Assembly (NCBI GenBank): GCA_964613095.1
Contig: CAZTFX010000101.1
Span: 1-5,884, forward strand
From: RGIG4576 sp964613095
GTDB taxonomy: Bacteria; Bacteroidota; Bacteroidia; Bacteroidales; Muribaculaceae
Length of the DNA stretch: 5,884 bases
Direction of reading: 5' to 3'
In this document: piece by piece, positions 1 through 5,884 of the stretch
Position numbering within the stretch: position 1 is the stretch's first letter
Layout: the number at the start of each line of letters is the position of its first letter
The notes under the pieces: generated by a model
Databases searched by the model: none
Seen by the model: the letters and a program-made list of their open reading frames with translations, nothing else
Told to the model about the DNA's origin: nothing
Position numbers and translations under genes: made by a program

Positions 1-6
1 AAAGGT

Positions 7-50
7 TTTGGAGCTGTTTACTCTCCAACGGAGGAAGAAACTGCTCCAAA
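7..50. repeat. 44-nt imperfect inverted repeat (stable hairpin)
   Basis: The left arm 7-19 (TTTGGAGCTGTTT) and the right arm 38-50 (AAACTGCTCCAAA) pair at 12 of 13 positions, with one T-T mismatch at 15/42. Inside them a second stem forms between CTCC (23-26) and GGAG (30-33), closed by a 3-nt loop. Neither side is followed by a T-run, so it is not a classical intrinsic terminator. By hand count the first 60 bases are about 47% G+C, richer than the genes to the right. It could be an RNA structure at the 3' end of something left of the window, or part of a repeat or mobile-element end; the sequence does not decide. Confidence 0.6.
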
Positions 51-69
51 CGGTTTACCGCTTGACCTT

Positions 70-101
70 TTCGTATTCAAAAAGAGGTTGGGCTACCTTT
101 G
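70..101 (+). promoter_or_regulatory. Bacteroides-type promoter with no gene downstream
   Basis: TACCTTTG at 94-101 matches the Bacteroides -7 consensus TAnnTTTG exactly and is followed by CATCCG, a common context. TTCG at 70-73 matches the -33 TTTG at 3 of 4 bases, with a 20-nt spacer, which is normal for this class. Transcription would start near 106-110 and run rightwards. The only ATG close by (120-122) gives a five-codon ORF, and the next feature is the 3' end of the minus-strand regulator. If active, it would make a short non-coding or antisense RNA. It may instead be the remains of the promoter of a lost gene. Confidence 0.4.
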
Positions 102-171
102 CATCCGAAAACGGAATAAATGATTGACGTTAAATAAAGGCTCTCATTGAAATGGTCAATTATACTTTCGT

Positions 172-203
172 AAAAAAGTGCTTTTATAGCTATATAAGGC
201 TAT
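172..203 (-). terminator. weak terminator-like hairpin after the regulator gene
   Basis: Read on the minus strand just past the regulator stop, a 5-bp stem (ATAGC/GCTAT, plus positions 186-190 and 199-203, 8-nt loop) is followed by a short A-rich stretch and then six Ts (plus-strand A172-A177). The stem is short and AT-rich and the T-run is displaced by 8 nt, so this is only a possible terminator. Confidence 0.25.
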
Positions 204-206
204 CTT

Positions 207-1730
207 TCATCGCAATTTCATGCTCAAGAAGGTTGCTATATCTTCCGCTTCGGGCATTTGAAGTGTTTGACGGATAGTACTCTTTCGTTGATAAATTGTG
301 CGAACGGATTGCTGTGTTACAACACCAATTTCTTTTGTAGTGAAATTCGCTTTTAAGAGGGTACATAACTGTATCTCTTTCTCATTAAGAACCGCACCAT
401 ACTTTTTTATTAGTGAAGTATAGAAGCCATCGTAAATATAATCAATAATCTGAAAAAGATCATTCCAATTCAATAAAGTGTCCACATCCACCTCTTTGCT
501 CGCAATTTTTTTCATTTTTTTGAGCAATTCCAAATTGGCAGAAGTTGGATTTGATGTAGCTATTTTTATTACACCTAATTGCTGCAATAGAATCTTCTTG
601 AAGAAGCGGTCATTTTTATTACTATCACCTGATTCCGATGATTCAGACAATAGTTTTCGTAGTGCGTCTATTTCTTCTTCCCTTTCTAAAAACTTGTTTT
701 TTCTATCCCGTAGCCATAATAGCAAACCGGCAATCGTAAGAGTCAAAATAAATGTTATAACTAAGAATAGCATTTGCTCCTTTTGCCTTTGAATGGTTAT
801 CTGCATATTTTGTTCTGCAAGATTCCTGTTAGCTTCTCTCTTGGCTTCTGTAATATCTCGGTTCTTGGATGCATTTCCTTGCAATGTATTTCCAAAATGT
901 GCCCACTCCATTACACTGATACGATTGTTTATGGCATAATCAAGGATGCTTTTCAACTGTTGCATATAAGTAGATATTGCCAAATTGCTGTAGAAATATT
1001 CATCTGCATTTTCCTCAGCTGAAAGAATGTATTGCTCGGCCTTGTTAAAGCGACCTAATAAGATATTATATCGAGCAAGAGACAAATATGCTTTAGCGAC
1101 ATACCAGTTGTCTTTTCCTATGAAATAATTCAAGACCTTTGTTTGAAGTTCAATAGCTCTTTCTTGCTTACCATACTCACTAAGAGCATCCGCATGATTT
1201 GGAAGCGTTTTTTCAAAATACAAAACAGTATCTGCTGGTGTTTTTATATATCGAGGGAGCTCATCATATAAGTGCTCACATTCTTTCTGATTCCCAAGAA
1301 AGAAGTTTAGTACTGCCATTTCATGATAATTCCGAAATGTTCGTTCTGCTTCATCTTCCATAATCTTGCATAGATAAGCATACGATGTTTTATAATTATT
1401 GTCCTTATAAGCCAAGTCAAACATTGCATATAATGCGTCTTTATTTGTGTTAGCTAATGGTTCCAATAGATTATATGATTTTTCCGTCTCATTATTCCAC
1501 CAATAATGATATGCTGTAAGAATGGTTGCCTGCAATAATCTTGTGGAATCAACAGGTTCTAATGTTTGGTAATATTTCAAAGCCTCCCTGAGTAAAACAT
1601 CTTCACTTAGTGATTCTCCTTGATGATGACGCACTTCCGCTACATCCAATATCTGCTCATAGTTGATATCGGTTTGCCGATTTGTGCAACCAGCTAAAAT
1701 TACAATAAGTATAAATATATATATTCTCAT
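207..1730 (-). CDS. Membrane-spanning TPR regulator with C-terminal LuxR-type HTH
   Basis: This 507-residue protein is probably a one-component transcription regulator that senses in the periplasm. Residues 1-15 are a short hydrophobic signal ending in the lipobox-like LAGC (C15). Residues about 25-265 are helical with alternating Tyr/Leu/Ala spacing typical of divergent tetratricopeptide repeats (for example 209-243). A coiled-coil-like stretch (293-318) leads into one hydrophobic segment (about 320-340), then the positive RDRKNK and a charged helix (344-362). Residues 448-506 match a LuxR/GerE-type HTH: LNEKEIQLCTLL, TTKEIG, then the recognition helix in SVRTIYQRKSTIR. The start is well supported: it gives the signal sequence, and the frame upstream reaches a stop (TAA, plus 1752-1754) with no other ATG. 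The gene is divergent from the barrel gene, its likely target (inference). It ends in TGA. No ligand can be named. Family-level confidence is high; the role in this locus is inferred. Confidence 0.85.
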   Translation of the reverse strand: MRIYIFILIVILAGCTNRQTDINYEQILDVAEVRHHQGESLSEDVLLREALKYYQTLEPVDSTRLLQATILTAYHYWWNNETEKSYNLLEPLANTNKDALYAMFDLAYKDNNYKTSYAYLCKIMEDEAERTFRNYHEMAVLNFFLGNQKECEHLYDELPRYIKTPADTVLYFEKTLPNHADALSEYGKQERAIELQTKVLNYFIGKDNWYVAKAYLSLARYNILLGRFNKAEQYILSAEENADEYFYSNLAISTYMQQLKSILDYAINNRISVMEWAHFGNTLQGNASKNRDITEAKREANRNLAEQNMQITIQRQKEQMLFLVITFILTLTIAGLLLWLRDRKNKFLEREEEIDALRKLLSESSESGDSNKNDRFFKKILLQQLGVIKIATSNPTSANLELLKKMKKIASKEVDVDTLLNWNDLFQIIDYIYDGFYTSLIKKYGAVLNEKEIQLCTLLKANFTTKEIGVVTQQSVRTIYQRKSTIRQTLQMPEAEDIATFLSMKLR

Positions 1731-1746
1731 AAAGCCTATTTTTCTG

Positions 1747-1754
1747 CAAAGTTA
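1747..1754 (-). promoter_or_regulatory. -7 box of the regulator gene
   Basis: On the minus strand this reads TAACTTTG followed by CAG, an exact match to TAnnTTTG. It ends only 16 nt before the ATG at 1730, so the transcript would have a leader of roughly ten bases or less. No good TTTG -33 element is visible 19-21 nt upstream. The ten bases on the minus strand at 1755-1746 (GTAACTTTGC) also fit the relaxed core GTANNTTTGC described for CTnDOT-type attachment sites, but that resemblance follows from the promoter consensus and there is no sign of integration. Confidence 0.45.
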
Positions 1755-1780
1755 CGACTATTTTTTCTGTTCTTAATCTG

Positions 1781-1916
1781 TTTGCACCCCTAATATAACC
1801 CATCGGAAGTAGTGATATAAACTTTTTAATTTTAAGATAGCTGATTCTTAGTTGTTTACATCCGCATTTGCACCGTGAAATACTTTCATATATAAACTAC
1901 CTATAACCCCATTAAT
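1781..1916. repeat. Repeated short words in the divergent control region
   Basis: Three words occur twice each between the divergent genes: TTTGCACC (1781-1788 and 1867-1874), ATATAAACT (1815-1823 and 1890-1898), and TATAACCCAT (1794-1803) against TATAACCCCAT (1902-1912). Their order differs between the two halves, so this is not a simple tandem duplication. The position between a regulator and its presumed target makes binding sites plausible. Part of the signal may be promoter remnants, since TTTGCACC is typical of Bacteroides -7 regions. Confidence 0.4.
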
Positions 1917-1919
1917 ATG

Positions 1920-1927
1920 TAATTTTG
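1920..1927 (+). promoter_or_regulatory. Candidate -7 box of the outer-membrane barrel gene
   Basis: TAATTTTG matches TAnnTTTG exactly and lies 67 nt before the ATG at 1995, leaving a leader of about 60 nt. No convincing -33 TTTG is seen 19-21 nt upstream, which may point to dependence on an activator such as the divergent regulator. Two weaker alternatives are TCTGTTTG (1777-1784) and CGCATTTG (1863-1870). The second carries the ATTTGCACCGTGA element that is also found before the lipoprotein gene. Confidence 0.35.
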
Positions 1928-1994
1928 TAGCGTAAATAAGCTTGTTGATAATTTTAGTGAACAGTATCGATATTAAATATTAAAATGAAATTCT

Positions 1995-4256
1995 ATGAAG
2001 ATTTATGTGGCGTTTTTAATGCTGTGTTTTGGAACTTTTGGACAATTATATGCCCAAAGTATTCGGGGAAGAGTTCTTGACAATGAAAACAATCCCATTG
2101 TCGGAGTTAATTGTGTTCTTATGGAGCAATCAGACTCAACCTATATAATAGGGACAACAACAAATTTAGATGGATGTTTTGAACTTAAAGTGAATGAAGA
2201 TAGAGAATATCTACTTCAATTGTCTTTTATTGGGTTTGAAAAGCTCTCCAGAGTTTGCCGACCTGGCAATCTTGGAGATTTAGTCCTTAATGTAAATGCT
2301 GAATTATTAGAAGAAATAGTTGTCAAAGGAGATCCAAAACATAAGGATGCAATAACAGAAACATTTTTCCTTACAGATTCTTTGAGAAACAATTCTAATA
2401 ATTCTCTTCAATTCTTAGATAAACTTCCTGGAATTAGTGTAGATTGGGCATCTGATGCGGTAAAGATTGGTGAATATCGAGATGTGCCAATAATGCTTAA
2501 TGGAAGAGAAGTAGGAAAAGAGTTGGTACAGAATCTAAATCCCCAACGAATAAAGAAGATTGAATTATTGCGATTTCCTAAAGGGAAATATGGCGATATG
2601 CCTATTGTGCTGAACTATATTACATACGACAACTATTTAGGTTATGATTTGGGCGTTCAGTCCAAAGGGCTTGTACCTTTTCGTACTCCCAATTCTCATA
2701 GTGAGAATATAGGGGCAAACTTTATTTACACATTGGACAAATGGAATATCTATAGCGATTTCAATGTGGCTAATAAGAAAATGTATAGTGCAACAGCATA
2801 TAGTTATCTATACAAGAACGAAGTAGCAGAAGCTACCGCAATGGAAGACTATCGTAATCCGAACAACAACAATGCGAACAGAAATTTCAACGCTAGCTTT
2901 GGTGTAGATTATAAGATCGCTCCAAAACATACAATCTCTATTCAATCATGGCTTGATGGAGGAATTAACGATGGTTACGAGAGTTATCAGACACTCAAAA
3001 ATACATTGTTATCAGAAAATCGCAATAATTATCGTAATATCAATTCAACAAGCGGCCTGTTCTATAGAGGTGATATAACTGATAGATTTATTATTACAAG
3101 CGACCTCATATATAACTACTATAACGTCAATGAGAATCGAATTTACAAAAATATTGATGAACTTACCGAATTAGATTATTCAGGAAGAAAAGATTATTGG
3201 AGGTATAATGCCAACGTCTATAATATTTGGAATAATATCCTTACAAGTAACATAGGATATACTTATACAGACAAATCTTATATAAATAAGGATACTGATA
3301 CAAAACAAGAGTTATTCCGTTCTTTAGAGAAACGTCATGACGTCTATGCATCATTGATGATTAATCCACATCAAAAGGTTAGTCTTGCTATTGGTAGCAA
3401 TGTGCTTTTTGTACATAGAGATAATGGAATAGACTCTGATAGTCGCTATTCTTGGATGCCTTCGGCAAAATTACATTGGCAAGCTCTCAAGAAATTGTCA
3501 GTTACGGGTAATTACTTCTGTAATATCGAATATCCTAATTTGGATCAGTTATCTACGGTTACCTATAATAAGAATAAGATTCTAATGTATCGAGGTAACC
3601 CAGATTTAAAGGAAAGAGTTATGCACTATATGGAATGGCGTATTAATGTTCCAAAAATCATTGAGATTACATATATGCTGAAACATTCCGCTAATGATAT
3701 AACTCCTTGGTACTTTATGGAGAATGACTATGTTGTTGAGACTTTGGTAGGAAGTAATTATCTACATCAATACATAGGTTTAAGCGGTGACTATAATATT
3801 GGTCAGAAGTTCCAAGTGAATTTTACTGCAAATTACCAGTGATATGGAAGGCAAGGCTCTGAAAATATTTGGCATAGAGGTCGCACATGGTATTTGGATG
3901 CTATGGCAACATATCAGATGAACTCATATCTATATCTTATGGCTGCATATTTTTTGCGACATGATAAGCACCCATTATTACAAGGAGAAGAATATAATCA
4001 AGAAGAGAACTTGATGCTTGGTTTAATGAGTTCTCTTTGCAAAGGCAAATTGTCACTGTCTGTTAACTTTGCAATACCAACAAGTCTTATATCAAAACGT
4101 ACATATAAAGACATCACTATCCCCAATTTTAAGTTTACATCTTGGGAGGATCAAAGAGTTAATAACACATTGATGCAAATCAGCCTTAGATACAACTTCG
4201 GAAAAGGAAGTACATCAAAATCAAATAACCAAAACAGAAGTGAAAGTGAAAAATAA
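1995..4256 (+). pseudogene. TonB-receptor-like outer-membrane beta-barrel protein, interrupted by an in-frame TGA
   Basis: One reading frame runs from ATG 1995 to TAA 4256 (753 codons before the stop) but has TGA at 3840-3842 (codon 616). Residues 1-21 are a signal peptide (LYAQ cleavage region). Residues 22-100 are a carboxypeptidase-regulatory-like beta-sandwich (IRGRVLDNENNPIVGVNCVL, then FIGFE). EEIVVKG (106-112) resembles a TonB box. Residues about 120-215 are plug-like (LQFLDKLPGISVD, PIMLNGREV, PKGKYGDMPIVLNYIT). The rest is rich in alternating aromatic beta-strands, as in outer-membrane barrel families such as PF14905. After the stop the frame continues YGRQGSENIWHRGRTWYLDA and finishes with LMQISLRYNFGKG, a typical last strand plus polar tail. 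The 615-residue product would lack the final strands and probably not assemble. A TGG-to-TGA or CGA-to-TGA transition would explain the break. ATG 3894 could restart translation but gives no signal peptide. It is shorter than SusC proteins and no SusD partner follows. It is probably co-regulated with the lipoprotein gene. Confidence 0.8.
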
Positions 4257-4276
4257 ACAAGATGTAATCATCGATA

Positions 4277-4292
4277 TAATATAGCTATATTA
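4277..4292. promoter_or_regulatory. 16-bp perfect palindrome upstream of the lipoprotein gene
   Basis: TAATATAGCTATATTA is a perfect palindrome, followed directly by overlapping TTAAG repeats (4290-4299). It lies 18 bp before the -7 box at 4311, covering the place where a -33 element would be, so an operator is plausible. Its centre shares the 11-mer TATAGCTATAT with 185-195, near the regulator 3' end. It is wholly AT-rich apart from the central GC, so a weak stem ahead of the T-rich 4303-4311, or chance, is also possible. Confidence 0.35.
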
Positions 4293-4310
4293 AGTTAAGT
4301 TATATATTTT

Positions 4311-4318
4311 TAAATTTG
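4311..4318 (+). promoter_or_regulatory. Candidate -7 box of the lipoprotein gene
   Basis: TAAATTTG matches TAnnTTTG exactly and is followed by CCCCGTGA. The ATG at 4368 lies 49 nt downstream. The -33 region is occupied by the palindrome rather than a TTTG. The lipoprotein may therefore be transcribed separately from the broken barrel gene as well as by read-through, since no strong terminator is seen after 4256. Confidence 0.4.
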
Positions 4319-4367
4319 CCCCGTGATAAATAGGTCTATATTATAGGTCATTAAAAGCCAGTATAAT

Positions 4368-5468
4368 ATGAAACGATTAATGACTATAGTTTATATTCTG
4401 AGTGCATTATGTATCACAACCATAATTTCAAGTTGTGATAAAGATACGCCAGAAGATTGGAGTGAGGTAATAAACCTATATGTGGATGCCGAATTAGGAG
4501 AGTATCGTCCTTGGGGACATCCCGAGGATGCAGAACCTTTGGATGGCCTAAAAATTAAAGAACGAAAAGATGCAGATTGGGATATTATACCGATAAATGG
4601 CATTGAAGGCTTTACCCATTCATTAGGATGGGAATTTTGCCTTGAAGTTGAAAAGATACATTTGGCTAATCCGCCAGCCGATGCCTCAAATATAAAATAC
4701 AAACTCATCAAGATTGTCGACGAACAAAAAGTAAGAACCCCAGAGTTCCCCACTTTGGAGGTTAAGGGTGCTCAGGGTGCTCTTGCAAACTCATACACAG
4801 CCAATATCTTTGAGCCAGTACATTTCTACTTAGATGGCAATGATTATATGCAGCAAGACCTAAGAGAGTTGTGCGACTCGCTTGTGTTTGATATACCTTG
4901 GCTGAAGGGGCGACATCTATGCCGAAAAATATATTTTCACGAAATTGGTAGAACTCAACTTATTAGTGGTTGGGATCATCGTTTTATTCTTCCTGTGGGT
5001 GGATTATGTAGAATCAAGGCATACAAAGATGGTGATGTTGTTTATAGCGATGCAATATCTGTATCACTTACAAACGACAAGGATTTCTTGATGTTTAATT
5101 GGAATGAGATTACAGAAAATTCAGATAACTCAATTGGGTATGTCAATTTCGTTGATGAGAAGCATGAGTTTGTGAGTACACATTATATCGTAAACGGAAT
5201 TCCTATTGTGAAAGTGTCGTTGAGCAAATCAACCGATGATACATTGGATTGGCTCTACGAATATCTTCGCAAACTTTACAAGGAACCTTTGTATACTGCC
5301 GAGTCTGAAGTACAAGAGCAATACGGCAAGCTATTTACTGATACCGACAAGAGGGAAACTCCACAATATATTTGGAAAACAGACCGCTCATGCATTGCAC
5401 TTATTCATTGGTATGATTCCGATAAGGATATTACGAAATATTACATCAAGGCTGAACCTGTAAAATAA
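4368..5468 (+). CDS. DUF4377-like lipoprotein with long uncharacterised C-terminal region
   Basis: This is a 366-residue exported lipoprotein of unknown function. Residues 1-22 form a signal peptide with the lipobox ISSC (lipidated C23). The next residues, DKDTPED, are acidic, which in Bacteroidetes is associated with export of lipoproteins to the cell surface. Residues about 34-119 resemble DUF4377: INLYVDAELGEYRPW near the start, then GFTHSLGWEFCLEVEKIHL and the signature NPPADASNIKYKLIKIV (101-117). Residues 145-270 look mostly beta (DHRFILPVGGLCRIKAYKDG and similar). The last 80 residues have a helix (DWLYEYLRKLYK, 293-304) and end in a strand pattern (IALIHWYDSDKD, KYYIKAEP); I do not recognise them. 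The start is fixed by the signal peptide. The gene follows the barrel gene by 111 bp, has its own possible promoter, and ends at the shared terminator. A partnership with the barrel at the outer membrane is inferred from position only. It appears intact. Confidence 0.8.
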   Translation: MKRLMTIVYILSALCITTIISSCDKDTPEDWSEVINLYVDAELGEYRPWGHPEDAEPLDGLKIKERKDADWDIIPINGIEGFTHSLGWEFCLEVEKIHLANPPADASNIKYKLIKIVDEQKVRTPEFPTLEVKGAQGALANSYTANIFEPVHFYLDGNDYMQQDLRELCDSLVFDIPWLKGRHLCRKIYFHEIGRTQLISGWDHRFILPVGGLCRIKAYKDGDVVYSDAISVSLTNDKDFLMFNWNEITENSDNSIGYVNFVDEKHEFVSTHYIVNGIPIVKVSLSKSTDDTLDWLYEYLRKLYKEPLYTAESEVQEQYGKLFTDTDKRETPQYIWKTDRSCIALIHWYDSDKDITKYYIKAEPVK

Positions 5469-5476
5469 TAAAAGTG

Positions 5477-5510
5477 ACCCGCCAGCAGTTCTTACGGGAT
5501 GCTGACGGGT
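5477..5510. terminator. Bidirectional intrinsic terminator between convergent genes
   Basis: The arms ACCCGCCAGCA (5477-5487) and TGCTGACGGGT (5500-5510) pair at 10 of 11 positions (C5482/A5505 mismatch) around a 12-nt loop. Rightwards it is followed by TCTGTTATTT. Leftwards, on the minus strand, by CACTTTTATTATTTTA. It lies between the ends of two convergent genes and can serve both. Confidence 0.8.
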
Positions 5511-5538
5511 TCTGTTATTTAAGGGTTAGTTTAAACTC

Positions 5539-5884
5539 CTATTTCTTGGGAGTTCTTCTATATCTTTGATTATTGGCTGTAGGATTTTCTGGGTTTGTCA
5601 TTTCCAAAATACCCATATCCAAAAGCGGCTGTATATGTCTTTGACGATTTTTAGATTGGTTGGTAATGCCCAATCTATCCATTATCTCTTGTGCAGTGCG
5701 TGGTATAGAGCAGAAATTTCGTATATCTTCTTGCTGCTTGGTCAATTTAGGATGACTTAGTTCCTTTTTGCCTTTCACTTGGTTACTTTCTTCGTCCGAC
5801 TTGGTTACTTGGTTACCATTTTCGTTCTGTACTTGGTTACTTTTCTCATCTAATCGAGGAATGATAATAACAAACTCGTTCAGA
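5539..5884 (-). CDS. C-terminal part of an AlbA_2/HATPase_c_4-type ATP-binding protein (cut by window edge)
   Basis: The frame is open from the TAG stop (5539-5541) to the window edge, giving 114 visible residues; the N-terminus lies outside. An in-frame GTG at 5776-5778 could be mistaken for a start, but coding continues upstream of it with family-like sequence. Visible residues 1-11 (LNEFVIIIPRL) look like the final strand of the ATPase-like domain of Schlafen/AlbA_2 proteins, which typically ends in F-V-x-I-P-R. Then comes a linker with three NQV units (residues 16-36), matching the VTEQV-type repeats of this family. It is followed by a winged-helix domain (about 47-114): TAQEIMDRLGI, RHIQPLLDMGILEMT, PENPTANNQRYRRT. 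Members are annotated as DNA-binding, ATP-dependent regulators and are often found in accessory regions; Fic proteins share a similar C-terminus, so a Fic protein is the main alternative. It is convergent with the lipoprotein gene and functionally separate as far as can be seen. Confidence 0.75.
   Translation of the reverse strand, partial: LNEFVIIIPRLDEKSNQVQNENGNQVTKSDEESNQVKGKKELSHPKLTKQQEDIRNFCSIPRTAQEIMDRLGITNQSKNRQRHIQPLLDMGILEMTNPENPTANNQRYRRTPKK
5778..5840. repeat. Four copies of CTTGGTTAC inside the ATP-binding protein gene
   Basis: CTTGGTTAC occurs at 5778-5786, 5800-5808, 5808-5816 and 5832-5840. On the coding strand this is GTAACCAAG, giving (S/G)NQV units and one VTK. The second copy is read in a different phase from the others. 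It lies in the low-complexity linker that joins the ATPase-like and winged-helix parts, where this family commonly has variable VTEQV-type repeats. Confidence 0.65.

Noticed and set aside
1..123. Open plus-strand frame of 40 codons ending in TGA (a possible C-terminal gene fragment)
   Set aside because: It has no recognisable motif, contains the strong hairpin and an exact -7 box, and 40 open codons at a window edge are weak evidence. A gene fragment cannot be excluded without the sequence to the left.
478..1022. Plus-strand ORFs of 104 and 82 codons inside the regulator gene
   Set aside because: They lie antisense to a well-supported coding sequence and have no independent protein features.
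1746..1755. CTnDOT-like attachment core GTAACTTTGC on the minus strand
   Set aside because: It coincides with the -7 promoter box of the regulator, whose consensus explains the match, and there is no integrase, direct repeat or junction nearby.
1985..1987. Alternative upstream ATG for the barrel gene
   Set aside because: It is in a different frame and opens a 31-codon ORF without a signal peptide. The ATG at 1995 gives a clear signal peptide.
3840..3842. Selenocysteine insertion, programmed read-through or reassigned TGA
   Set aside because: No convincing stem-loop follows the TGA in the next 40 bases, the site is in an outer-membrane barrel, and another gene in the window ends normally with TGA.
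1995..4256. SusC/RagA-type receptor of a SusCD pair
   Set aside because: The frame is too short for SusC (753 codons even if the stop is ignored) and the following lipoprotein has no SusD-like helical TPR features.
4391..5463. Minus-strand 120-codon ORF (4391-4753) and plus-strand 75-codon ORF (5236-5463) within the lipoprotein gene
   Set aside because: Both are out-of-frame shadows of an intact lipoprotein with a clear signal peptide and domain signature.
5566..5760. Plus-strand 64-codon ORF
   Set aside because: It is antisense to the winged-helix coding sequence of the AlbA_2-type protein.

Overview
The window looks like chromosomal or accessory DNA from a member of the Bacteroidales (Bacteroides, Phocaeicola, Prevotella and relatives). 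The evidence is AT-rich DNA, several Bacteroides-type -7 boxes (TAnnTTTG), no obvious Shine-Dalgarno sequences, a TonB-receptor-like outer-membrane barrel with an N-terminal carboxypeptidase-regulatory-like domain, a DUF4377-type lipoprotein, and a TPR/transmembrane/LuxR-type regulator of a kind common in this order. Genus and species cannot be fixed from the sequence alone.

Layout. Positions 1-206 hold no convincing gene. They contain a strong 44-nt inverted repeat (7-50), a good Bacteroides-type promoter (70-101) that points into the 3' end of the next gene, and a weak terminator-like hairpin. A membrane-spanning regulator is encoded on the minus strand (207-1730). It is divergent, across a 264-bp control region rich in repeated words, from an outer-membrane beta-barrel gene on the plus strand (1995-4256). 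The barrel gene is broken by one in-frame TGA at 3840-3842, and the same reading frame continues for 137 more codons to a normal barrel C-terminus. After 111 bp with a 16-bp palindrome and a -7 box comes a lipoprotein gene (4368-5468) with a DUF4377-like N-terminal domain and a long unrecognised C-terminal part. A shared bidirectional terminator (5477-5510) separates it from the convergent 3' end of an AlbA_2/HATPase_c_4-type ATP-binding protein with a winged-helix C-terminus (5539-5884, minus strand). That gene is cut by the window edge.

How the genes may work together (inference). The regulator has periplasmic TPR-like repeats, one membrane helix and a cytoplasmic LuxR-type HTH, so it could sense an envelope signal and directly control the divergent barrel-plus-lipoprotein pair. 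A 13-nt element (ATTTGCMCCGTGA) occurs once upstream of each of those two genes, which fits shared control. The barrel and lipoprotein would form an outer-membrane or surface unit, possibly for uptake, but no SusD homologue or substrate-processing enzyme is visible. The premature stop suggests that the system is inactivated in this strain, or that the stop is a sequencing error or polymorphism.
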